This document shows positions 1-5,771 of a stretch of DNA of 7,070 nucleotides, piece by piece. The DNA comes from Deltaproteobacteria bacterium. GTDB lineage: Bacteria; Desulfobacterota; SM23-61. Within the stretch, counting starts at the first letter, position 1; each line of letters opens with the position of its first letter. Under the pieces are notes generated by a model. It did not search any database. It saw nothing but the letters and a program-made list of their open reading frames with translations, and had not been told where the DNA came from. Position numbers and translations under genes: made by a program. The DNA lies in NCBI GenBank assembly GCA_016234425.1, contig JACRCA010000430.1, positions 1 through 7,070 on the forward strand. Direction: 5' to 3'.

Positions 1-1
1 G

Positions 2-526
2 ACTCAGTACGAATATGTCAACCAGGTTCTGGAGCTTTATAACATGAACCTGGAGGAGTTCAAGAAAAAAGGGGGAAAGCTGAGCTTCCTGGGAATCGGG
101 AATATGGCCAATATGATGCAGGATGGAAACCTGGATGTGGGAGTCATTCAGGACCCCTACCGGAGTGGAGGAATCCTGCAGGTGGACCAGAATCCCGGCA
201 TCCACTTTTTGCCCATAAAAATTGATGTCTTCTTGGCCAAGAACCCCGCCTGGATCAAAGCCAAGATCCCCAAGGGAACCTATAACTCCGTCAAGGAAGA
301 TTATTACGGGCTCGCCATGCTCAACTCGGTGGTCTGCCACAAAGACATGCCCGATGAGTTCGTTTACAAACTCCTGGAGGCCATCACCAAGAACCTGGAC
401 ATTCTCAACGAGGTCATTCCGGAGGGGCTGAAAGTTAAACCTGAAGACATGCCCGTGGGATTCTCCATTCCCATCCATCCCGGCGCCAAGAAATTCTACG
501 AGGATCTTGGCCTGATGAAAAAATGA
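2..526 (+). CDS. TAXI-family TRAP transporter solute-binding receptor, C-terminal part (5' partial)
   Basis: The frame is open from base 2, so the first in-window ATG (44) is internal and the true start lies upstream; 174 residues are visible, about half of the usual 320-350. TAXI receptors are exported periplasmic binding proteins that hand a small organic acid or amino acid to a TRAP permease. The assignment rests on the C-terminal lobe: the segment GVIQDPYRSGG in mid-domain, a G-x-Y-N-S-V-K stretch before the YYGLAMLNSVV strand, a 'DMPDEFVYKLLEAI' helix and the family-typical ending 'PIHPGAKKFYEDLGLMKK'. The signal peptide is not in view. The next gene is a fused TRAP permease, which is the normal partner and strengthens the call. 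The ligand cannot be inferred. Alternative: another NMT1/TAXI-like binding protein, unlikely given the neighbour. Confidence 0.9.
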   Translation, partial: TQYEYVNQVLELYNMNLEEFKKKGGKLSFLGIGNMANMMQDGNLDVGVIQDPYRSGGILQVDQNPGIHFLPIKIDVFLAKNPAWIKAKIPKGTYNSVKEDYYGLAMLNSVVCHKDMPDEFVYKLLEAITKNLDILNEVIPEGLKVKPEDMPVGFSIPIHPGAKKFYEDLGLMKK

Positions 527-547
527 AAAATTAGGTCGCCCCCGAGA

Positions 548-576
548 GCCGCAGGCGATGGCCACCCGCCTGCGGC
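548..576 (+). promoter_or_regulatory. GC-rich intercistronic hairpin between TRAP receptor and permease
   Basis: A perfect 10-bp inverted repeat, GCCGCAGGCG (548-557) and CGCCTGCGGC (567-576), encloses a 9-base loop. It begins 21 bases after the receptor stop codon. No T-run follows, so it does not look like a standard intrinsic terminator. A second small inverted repeat, GGCAG (574-578) with CTGCC (583-587), shares its left arm with the end of the first stem. By inference it may stabilise the upstream receptor mRNA or partly stop transcription so that receptor exceeds permease; it could also be a dispersed palindromic repeat. Confidence 0.6.
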
Positions 577-641
577 AGATTTCTGCCCAAACCTTCGGAT
601 GGAGCTATTTTTAAGACCATCTTCTCTAAAAGGACAGGAAA

Positions 642-2870
642 ATGGAGGATAAAGAGGTCAAGATAGAAAGTCCCCGGGAAAAATCAATACTGCGTTTCCT
701 GGCCCGGGAAAAAGGGCTTTCTTCTGGAAAGATGATAGGGGGCCTGATCGGAGGGGTGGGGGTGATGCTGGCCCTGTTCCACCTCACCACCTCCACCTTT
801 GGCCAAGCGGACGCCCGGGTGCACGGCGGGACTCATCTTGGTCTGATTTTGGCTCTCACCTTTTTGCTGTTCCCCCTGAAGCGGAAATCTTTCAGGGACA
901 AGCTGAATGCCTATTCCATTGTGGACCTCTTTTTGTTCCTGGCCAGCATCGGCATCTCCATCTACGCCAATTGGGATACGGGTGCCATGGAGATGCGCAC
1001 GGGCATGCCCAATCAATGGGATATCCTCCTGGGAACGATTTTCATCATCATGATCCTGGAAGCTGCTCGGCGCACCATGGGTTGGGCCATCGTTCTGGTG
1101 GCGCTTTTTTTCCTGCTCCATGTCCTTTTCGCTCCCTACTATCCCGGCATATTTTACGGCCCTCCTTTTCCCTGGTCTACGGCGATCGACATCATCTTTT
1201 TGCAGAACAACGGAATCTATGGCATACCCATTCAAGTCATGGCTTTTTATATCATCCTGTTCATGTATTTCGGAGCCTTCCTGCAGCAAACCAAGGCCGG
1301 AGATTTCTTCATCAATCTTTCAATGTCCCTGGCCGGGCGCACTGCCGGCGGACCGGCTAAGGTGGCGGTCATCTCCTCGGGACTCTTTGGTACCATTTCG
1401 GGAAGCGCGGTAGCCAACGTTCTGGGAACCGGATCCTTTACCATCCCCATGATGAAGCGGATCGGTTATCCGGCGAATTACGCCGGTGCCGTGGAAGCCT
1501 GCGCCTCCACCGGCGGGATGATCATGCCCCCGGTGATGGGAGCTACCGCCTTTTTGATCGCGGAATTCTTGGGCATCTCCTATTGGTCGGTCTGCGTGGC
1601 GGCCTTTATTCCGGCTGTTCTCTATTACATCTCAGTCTTCATGATGGTGCATTTCGAGGCGCGCAAGCTGGGTTTGAAGCCCCTGAGGGAGAGCGAAATC
1701 CCCCGGCTTAAGGACGTCCTCCCCCGGGGGTACACCGTGATCTCTCTCGCACTCATGATTGTGCTCTTCGCCTTGGGCTACAGCGTGGTCTGGGCCTGCC
1801 TTGCCGGAGTGGGCAGTATCATCGCGGTGAGCTTCATCAGCCGGGAAACCCGCATGAGCCCTGAAGATTTTACCGACGCCTTTATCAATGGGTCACGGTC
1901 AGCCCTCATGGTGGCCACGGCCTGCGCGGTATGCGGGATCATCATCGGGTCCATCTTCATAACCGGCGTGGGCCAGCGCTTCACCTCCCTGGTTCTTTCA
2001 GCCTCCCATGGACAACTGTGGGCCGCCTTGCTCCTCACCGCCGTCGCCGCTTATATCCTGGGCATGGGCATGCCCCCGGCAGCAGTCTATCTGACCCTGG
2101 CGATCCTGGTGATCCCGGCCTTGATTAAAATGGGGATAAGCACCATGGCCTCCCACATGTTTGCCTTCTACTTCGGCATCATTGCCGCCATCACCCCTCC
2201 AGTGGCCATGGCCGCTTTTGCAGGCGCCGCTCTGTCTGGAGGCAATCCGGCCAGGACCGGTTACATTGCCATGCGAATTGGCATTGCTTCTTACATCATC
2301 CCCTTTATCTTTGCCTATTGCCCCGAGTTACTTTTCCAAGGCCCCTATCATCAAATCCTTCTCGCCTTTTGTACCGCGACCATAGGAGCCATAAGCCTGG
2401 CCGCGGGAGTCGAGGGCTGGCTCTTTTACAGGTGTACTTATTTCCAGAGGGCTCTAATGCTCGCTGCCGCCCTATTGCTGATCAAGCCGGGGATTATCAC
2501 CGATTTATTAGGTCTGGCTCTTTTCGGCTCCGTCATTCTCATGCAGAAGGGATGGAAAAAGAGTCGGGAAGAGGCCCCTGGACTCTCTTGGGAGCCGGGG
2601 CTGAATCTATCCCCTGAAACAATCCTTCCTTCTCCCCCAGAGCGATCATCCGGGAAACCAGGTGGCCTTTCTCCGGCATCTGGGGGGAGCAGATCCGAGA
2701 CCTGGAAAGGATGGATTCTCTTCCTTACTTGCATGATCGTGGCTTTCTTGTTGACTTATAAGGGAATTCACTTCACCCGCTACTGGCTGTTCCTGGCCAT
2801 ATTGGCCGGCCTTTCTTTTATGCTGGTTGTGGGTCATGGCCTCTTAATGAAAACGAGAAATCCGATTTAG
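642..2870 (+). CDS. TRAP transporter fused permease subunit (4TM + 12TM, DctQM-like)
   Basis: The integral membrane component of a TRAP transporter: it imports the receptor-bound solute across the inner membrane, driven by an ion gradient. The 742-residue protein starts at ATG 642 behind AGGACAGGAA. After a charged cytoplasmic N-terminus come hydrophobic segments at about 31-51, 64-80, 91-110 and 126-165 (small-subunit part), then the large-subunit core. Core signatures are SGLFGTISGSAVANVLGTG (246-264), EACASTGGMIMPPVMGATAF (285-304), LGMGMPPAAVYLTLAILVIP (473-492) and FGIIAAITPPVAMAAFAGAA (511-530) followed by SGGNP. These Gly/Pro-rich repeats are typical of the 4TM/12TM fusion family paired with TAXI receptors. 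After the core, a Pro/Ser/Gly-rich linker (about 640-688) leads to two more hydrophobic segments (about 690-707 and 713-735); this tail looks unusual. The partner receptor lies 115 bases upstream. Confidence 0.95.
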   Translation: MEDKEVKIESPREKSILRFLAREKGLSSGKMIGGLIGGVGVMLALFHLTTSTFGQADARVHGGTHLGLILALTFLLFPLKRKSFRDKLNAYSIVDLFLFLASIGISIYANWDTGAMEMRTGMPNQWDILLGTIFIIMILEAARRTMGWAIVLVALFFLLHVLFAPYYPGIFYGPPFPWSTAIDIIFLQNNGIYGIPIQVMAFYIILFMYFGAFLQQTKAGDFFINLSMSLAGRTAGGPAKVAVISSGLFGTISGSAVANVLGTGSFTIPMMKRIGYPANYAGAVEACASTGGMIMPPVMGATAFLIAEFLGISYWSVCVAAFIPAVLYYISVFMMVHFEARKLGLKPLRESEIPRLKDVLPRGYTVISLALMIVLFALGYSVVWACLAGVGSIIAVSFISRETRMSPEDFTDAFINGSRSALMVATACAVCGIIIGSIFITGVGQRFTSLVLSASHGQLWAALLLTAVAAYILGMGMPPAAVYLTLAILVIPALIKMGISTMASHMFAFYFGIIAAITPPVAMAAFAGAALSGGNPARTGYIAMRIGIASYIIPFIFAYCPELLFQGPYHQILLAFCTATIGAISLAAGVEGWLFYRCTYFQRALMLAAALLLIKPGIITDLLGLALFGSVILMQKGWKKSREEAPGLSWEPGLNLSPETILPSPPERSSGKPGGLSPASGGSRSETWKGWILFLTCMIVAFLLTYKGIHFTRYWLFLAILAGLSFMLVVGHGLLMKTRNPI

Positions 2871-3040
2871 TAAGAACTCCGTGAACCAACTTTTTAAGGA
2901 GGCCATCGATCTTTATCTCATGTCGGTGGAAAATCCTAGGATGCGTCTGAGATGGGAGGGGTTCGTTGGGTGAACCAGGTTAGCTTTGGGTTTCAGATCG
3001 TCCACACGGTCGAGAAGAATGATGCAGAGGGAGGAATGAA
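2871..3040. other. 170-base gap without a recognisable gene
   Basis: This gap separates the transporter genes from the enzyme genes. I see no clear terminator or promoter. A 30-codon reading frame starts at GTG 2881 and stops at 2973, and a second GTG frame at 2970 overlaps that stop, but neither has a good ribosome binding site nor resembles a family I know. The octamer GTGAACCA occurs at both 2881 and 2970. The only feature I trust is the ribosome binding site GGAGGA at 3030-3035 that serves the next gene. Confidence 0.6.
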
Positions 3041-3502
3041 ATGCGCGGGAAAAGAAACCATCAGAAGCGAATAGAAAAACTCTTGAAGGAAATGCAACGG
3101 GAGCGAGGTTATGTATCCGTTCCCAAGTCCTACGTTGCCAGGAAAGATCCCGATTTTATGGAAGCGTATAACAAATTATATAATATCGGCCTGAGGGCAG
3201 GAAAAGCTCTTCCGGTGAAAGTAAGGGAATTTGTGGCCATCGCCATCCTTGCGTACAGAGGACGGGAAGTCGGGGTTTACGAACATATGAAACGCGCCAT
3301 AAGGCACGGAGCGACTAAACAGGAACTCATGGAAGCCATCGAAACCACCATCATCCCCGGTGGAGGCCCTGCTTTTGACACGGGAATCCGCGCCTTAATG
3401 AGGATCGAGGAAGAAGGACAGAAAAGAAATAAAAATGCTCAGAGGCCATCGGGAAGCGGGAAAAGTTATAAGTTAACCAAGGAAAAGCAGGGTGGAACCT
3501 GA
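3041..3502 (+). CDS. Carboxymuconolactone decarboxylase (CMD/AhpD-fold) family protein, cysteine-free
   Basis: A 153-residue soluble protein. ATG 3041 sits 5 bases after GGAGGA. The core is the alpha-helical CMD domain at about residues 37-122, with the helix 'LPVKVREFVAIAILAYRG' (57-74) and the segment VYEHMKRAIRHGATKQELME (79-98), which matches the conserved x-x-H-x3-A-x3-G-A-T-x2-E-L/I pattern; His82 aligns with the conserved histidine. AhpD-type members carry a CxxC pair just before that histidine, but this protein contains no cysteine at all, so thiol peroxidase activity is unlikely. It resembles the gamma-carboxymuconolactone decarboxylase side of the family, where the substrate is a lactone or carboxylic acid. 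A basic, low-complexity tail (about 126-153) extends past the domain. Its place before two dehydrogenases suggests a role in the same catabolic pathway; the reaction is unknown. Confidence 0.85.
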   Translation: MRGKRNHQKRIEKLLKEMQRERGYVSVPKSYVARKDPDFMEAYNKLYNIGLRAGKALPVKVREFVAIAILAYRGREVGVYEHMKRAIRHGATKQELMEAIETTIIPGGGPAFDTGIRALMRIEEEGQKRNKNAQRPSGSGKSYKLTKEKQGGT

Positions 3503-3514
3503 GATTACCCGAAC

Positions 3515-3521
3515 AAGGAGG
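3515..3521 (+). promoter_or_regulatory. Ribosome binding site AAGGAGG setting the start of the zinc dehydrogenase
   Basis: A near-perfect Shine-Dalgarno AAGGAGG ends 6 bases before ATG 3528. It favours ATG 3528 over the upstream in-frame GTG 3492, which lies inside the end of the preceding gene and would add 12 residues (MEPEITRTRRRK) that do not belong to the family's N-terminus. Confidence 0.85.
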
Positions 3522-3527
3522 CGGAAA

Positions 3528-4568
3528 ATGCTTGCTTTTGTCAAGAAGAAGGCCGGATTTGGGGGAGAGCTACTGAAATGGCTGGAACCGAGTATTCAGA
3601 ATCCCAATGAAGTTCTTATCGAGGTGAAAGCTTGCGGAATCTGCGGGAGTGATGTCCATTTCTACGAATGGCCCGAAGAGATGGAGGCCCAGCTCTCCAA
3701 AGCCATCACTTTCCCACGGGTTTTAGGCCATGAAGTGGCGGGGATCTTAAGAGAGGTGGGAAGCCAGGCAAAAGATTTTAAAGTCGGGGACCAAGTGGTT
3801 TGCGAGACCTGGGGAGGATGCGGGCTTTGTTACTACTGCCGCCTGGGAAGGTTCAACCACTGTTTATACCAAAAAAGGATCGGCCAGAAAGCAGACGGAG
3901 GAATGGCCAAATATGTGGTCGTTCCATCCCTGAGCTTGTACAAAATACCTGAAAATCTTTCCTTCAATGAGGGGGCGGTCGTTGAACCCTTGGGGGTTGC
4001 GTTGCATGCCTTTGAACGTTGCCACTTCAAGGCGGGAGACGATATGGTCATCATTGGCCCAGGGCCCATCGGCCTTCTGGGGGCCATGATTGCCCAAGCC
4101 ATGGGAGTCGGAAAACTGTTTGTTCTCGGTCTGGACGTGGATGCAGACAGGCTTCAGGTGGCCTCCTCTTTGGGGGCAAAATCCCTGGATATTACTCGCG
4201 ATGACTACCAAGGGATCATCTTGGGAGCCACTGAGGGCAAGGGCGTGGATCTGGTTTTAGACGTTAGCGGAGGAAAGGATTCTATTCCCATAGCTCTCAA
4301 GCTGATCAAGCAGGGTGGTGAGATTCTCGAGGTGGGAATCGGGCCCGTTTTTCCCTTCGATTATGTCGAGCTGGTCCGCAAAGAGGCCATTCTGATCGGC
4401 TCCTATCGAAGGCTTCCCTCCACCTGGATGCGAGCGATCAACTTGATCGCCAGCAAAAAGGTGGATGTCCGGCCGGTGATGACTCACCTCCTTCCTTTGG
4501 AGAAAACCAGGGAAGGCTTTGAAACCTTGAGGCAGAGAAAAGGATTAAAAGTCATCCTGAACCCCTAA
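3528..4568 (+). CDS. Zinc-dependent medium-chain alcohol/polyol dehydrogenase (MDR superfamily)
   Basis: A 346-residue cytoplasmic NAD(P)-dependent dehydrogenase of the threonine/sorbitol/butanediol dehydrogenase type, interconverting a secondary alcohol and a ketone. The N-terminal GroES-like domain carries the catalytic zinc ligands Cys39 (in CGICGSD), His68-Glu69 (in LGHEVAG) and Glu153 (in VVEPLGVALHA). The structural zinc lobe is complete, with C-x2-C-x2-C-x7-C at Cys98, Cys101, Cys104 and Cys112. The Rossmann domain has GPGPIG at 177-182, and Asp203 at the end of the second strand suggests NAD rather than NADP. Length is normal for the family and all key residues are present, so it should be active. 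It lies 25 bases after the CMD gene and 42 bases before the short-chain dehydrogenase, fitting one transcript. The substrate is not determinable; names such as threonine dehydrogenase would be over-reading. Confidence 0.93.
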   Translation: MLAFVKKKAGFGGELLKWLEPSIQNPNEVLIEVKACGICGSDVHFYEWPEEMEAQLSKAITFPRVLGHEVAGILREVGSQAKDFKVGDQVVCETWGGCGLCYYCRLGRFNHCLYQKRIGQKADGGMAKYVVVPSLSLYKIPENLSFNEGAVVEPLGVALHAFERCHFKAGDDMVIIGPGPIGLLGAMIAQAMGVGKLFVLGLDVDADRLQVASSLGAKSLDITRDDYQGIILGATEGKGVDLVLDVSGGKDSIPIALKLIKQGGEILEVGIGPVFPFDYVELVRKEAILIGSYRRLPSTWMRAINLIASKKVDVRPVMTHLLPLEKTREGFETLRQRKGLKVILNP

Positions 4569-4610
4569 GAGGCCTTAAAGTGAAAAATTAAATGAGAAGG
4601 GAGATAGGGA

Positions 4611-5414
4611 ATGGATTTGCCAGGCAAGGTATCCTTAATAACCGGTTCAGCCAGAGGGATCGGCCAAGCGATCGCTTTTCTTTTAGCCAAGCATGGTTCT
4701 CATATTGTGGTTAATGACCTCCTGGAAAAGGAAGGAATGGAGACCGTCCAGGCTATCCAAAAATTGGGAGTCAAGGCTTTATGGGCCAAAGCGGATATTT
4801 CCAATGAACAAGAAGTGGAGAGAATGTTTTCTGAAGTATTCAAGCATTTTGACAACGTGGATATCTTAGTTAATAATGCCGGAGTGGGCAGCCCCTTGAT
4901 GGTGGAAGATATGTCCTATGAGGTTTGGAAACGGGTCATCGACACCAATCTGAATGGCGCTTTCCTATGCTGCAAACAGGTCATTCCACGTATGCAGAAA
5001 AAAAAGTATGGGCGAATTATCAACATATCTTCGGTGGCGGCCAAGAAAATTAGCTATCACGGGAGCGCCGCCTACACCGCAGCCAAAGCGGGGCTTTTAG
5101 GCTTTACCCGACATTTAGCTTATGAATTGGCTCCATATGGAATTACGGTAAACGCCCTTTGTCCCGGAGGAACCTTGACTCCCCGCATCCGAGAGCGGGT
5201 TACCCAGGAAGAGATGGACGCCGAGATCAAGAGGTTTCCCATCGGAAGGTGGGCTTTGCCCGAAGATCAGGCGAAAGCCGTCCTGTTTCTTGTCTCCGAT
5301 CAGGCGGAAATTATCACGGGCCAAGCCCTCGACGTCGATGGAGGGGAATTACTCGCCTGGATGGATTTTGAGACCTATCAGAAATGGCGCAAAAGATTCG
5401 TCACCAAGGGATGA
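4611..5414 (+). CDS. Short-chain dehydrogenase/reductase (classical SDR, FabG-like)
   Basis: A 267-residue classical SDR that oxidises or reduces a hydroxyl/keto group with NAD(P). ATG 4611 follows AGGGAG at 4598-4603. The cofactor motif TGSARGIG is at 11-18, and Asp36 after the second strand (VVNDL) favours NAD(H). NNAG is at 88-91, and the catalytic tetrad is Asn113, Ser141, Tyr155 and Lys159 (YTAAK). 'CPGGTLTPRIRE' (184-195) and the closing 'ITGQALDVDGG' are canonical. About 20 residues (248-267, rich in Trp, Phe and Lys) follow the usual family end. It looks intact and soluble. Next to a zinc dehydrogenase and a CoA-transferase relic, it probably works on a hydroxy-acid or hydroxyacyl intermediate. 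A fatty-acid-synthesis FabG is less likely because no fab genes accompany it. Confidence 0.93.
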   Translation: MDLPGKVSLITGSARGIGQAIAFLLAKHGSHIVVNDLLEKEGMETVQAIQKLGVKALWAKADISNEQEVERMFSEVFKHFDNVDILVNNAGVGSPLMVEDMSYEVWKRVIDTNLNGAFLCCKQVIPRMQKKKYGRIINISSVAAKKISYHGSAAYTAAKAGLLGFTRHLAYELAPYGITVNALCPGGTLTPRIRERVTQEEMDAEIKRFPIGRWALPEDQAKAVLFLVSDQAEIITGQALDVDGGELLAWMDFETYQKWRKRFVTKG

Positions 5415-5434
5415 AAATCGGAGGACGGGAAAAT

Positions 5435-5485
5435 ATGAATAGCTCGAGCATCCCGAGGAAGCCTGGAGAGGAGAGAAAGAGGTGA
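5435..5485 (+). other. Possible 16-residue leader reading frame overlapping the CoA-transferase start
   Basis: ATG 5435 opens a 16-codon frame (MNSSSIPRKPGEERKR) whose TGA at 5483-5485 overlaps GTG 5482 in a GTGA arrangement. GGAGG at 5420-5424 lies 10 bases upstream of the ATG. The peptide resembles nothing I know. It may be a translational-coupling leader for the CoA-transferase gene, or simply chance in a purine-rich intergenic stretch. Confidence 0.25.
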
Positions 5486-5761
5486 AAGGAGTTTTAGAAG
5501 GAATGCGGGTTCTCGATCTAACCCAGATGCTTGCCGGCCCTTTTGGCTCGATGCTAATGGGCGATCTGGGAGGTCGAGGGGCCTTCGGGGGAGAAAATAA
5601 AAAGCATAGGAAATCCAATCAAAATGGATGAAACGGTGTACCAAAATTTCCGACCCCCCCGCTTGGGAGAACACACCCAGGAAGTTCTTATGAACCTCCT
5701 TGGTTATCCTCATGGGAAGATCGAATCCCTTTGTCAAAAAGGAGTTATCAAAACCACCTGA
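5482..5761 (+). pseudogene. Class III (CaiB/BaiF) CoA-transferase remnant, internally deleted and frameshifted
   Basis: Intact members have about 390-400 residues and move CoA between carboxylic acids. Only the two ends remain. Starting at GTG 5482, 8 bases after GGAG, residues 1-30 read VKGVLEGMRVLDLTQMLAGP and then FGSMLMGDLG, the classic N-terminus. The frame then turns to nonsense and stops at TGA 5629-5631 (49 residues). In the +1 frame, from about 5570 to the stop at 5759-5761, the sequence reads EVEGPSGEKI, then SIGNPIKM and PPRLGEHTQEVLMNLLGY, ending CQKGVIKTT. That is the family's C-terminus (x-GNPIKM-x, x-LGEHT-x-EVL). Roughly 300 central residues are missing, including the region where the catalytic aspartate lies. 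No functional enzyme can result. Start and ribosome binding sites are preserved, which suggests recent damage or an assembly collapse. Confidence 0.85.
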
Positions 5762-5766
5762 GGAGG
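5761..5766 (+). promoter_or_regulatory. Ribosome binding site AGGAGG overlapping the upstream stop codon
   Basis: The final A of the CoA-transferase TGA (5759-5761) is also the first base of AGGAGG, and ATG 5772 follows 5 bases later. This is typical of translational coupling within an operon. It also shows that the MmgE/PrpD gene was originally positioned directly behind an intact CoA-transferase gene. Confidence 0.75.
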
Positions 5767-5771
5767 GGGGC

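Noticed and set aside
548..587. Intrinsic transcription terminator
   Set aside because: The stem is strong but is followed by AGATTTCTGCCC rather than a T-run, and the cognate permease lies just downstream.
684..1289. 201-residue minus-strand open frame inside the permease gene
   Set aside because: It is antisense to conserved transmembrane coding sequence, rich in His, Gln and Gly with no domain; typical shadow of a gene with biased codons.
3492..3527. Upstream GTG start for the zinc dehydrogenase
   Set aside because: It lies within the end of the CMD gene and adds a basic peptide not seen in the family; ATG 3528 has an ideal AAGGAGG at the right distance.
5571..5631. Programmed ribosomal frameshift to fuse the two CoA-transferase pieces
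   Set aside because: Even a fused product would be about 93 residues and lack the catalytic core, and no slippery heptamer is evident near the frame change.
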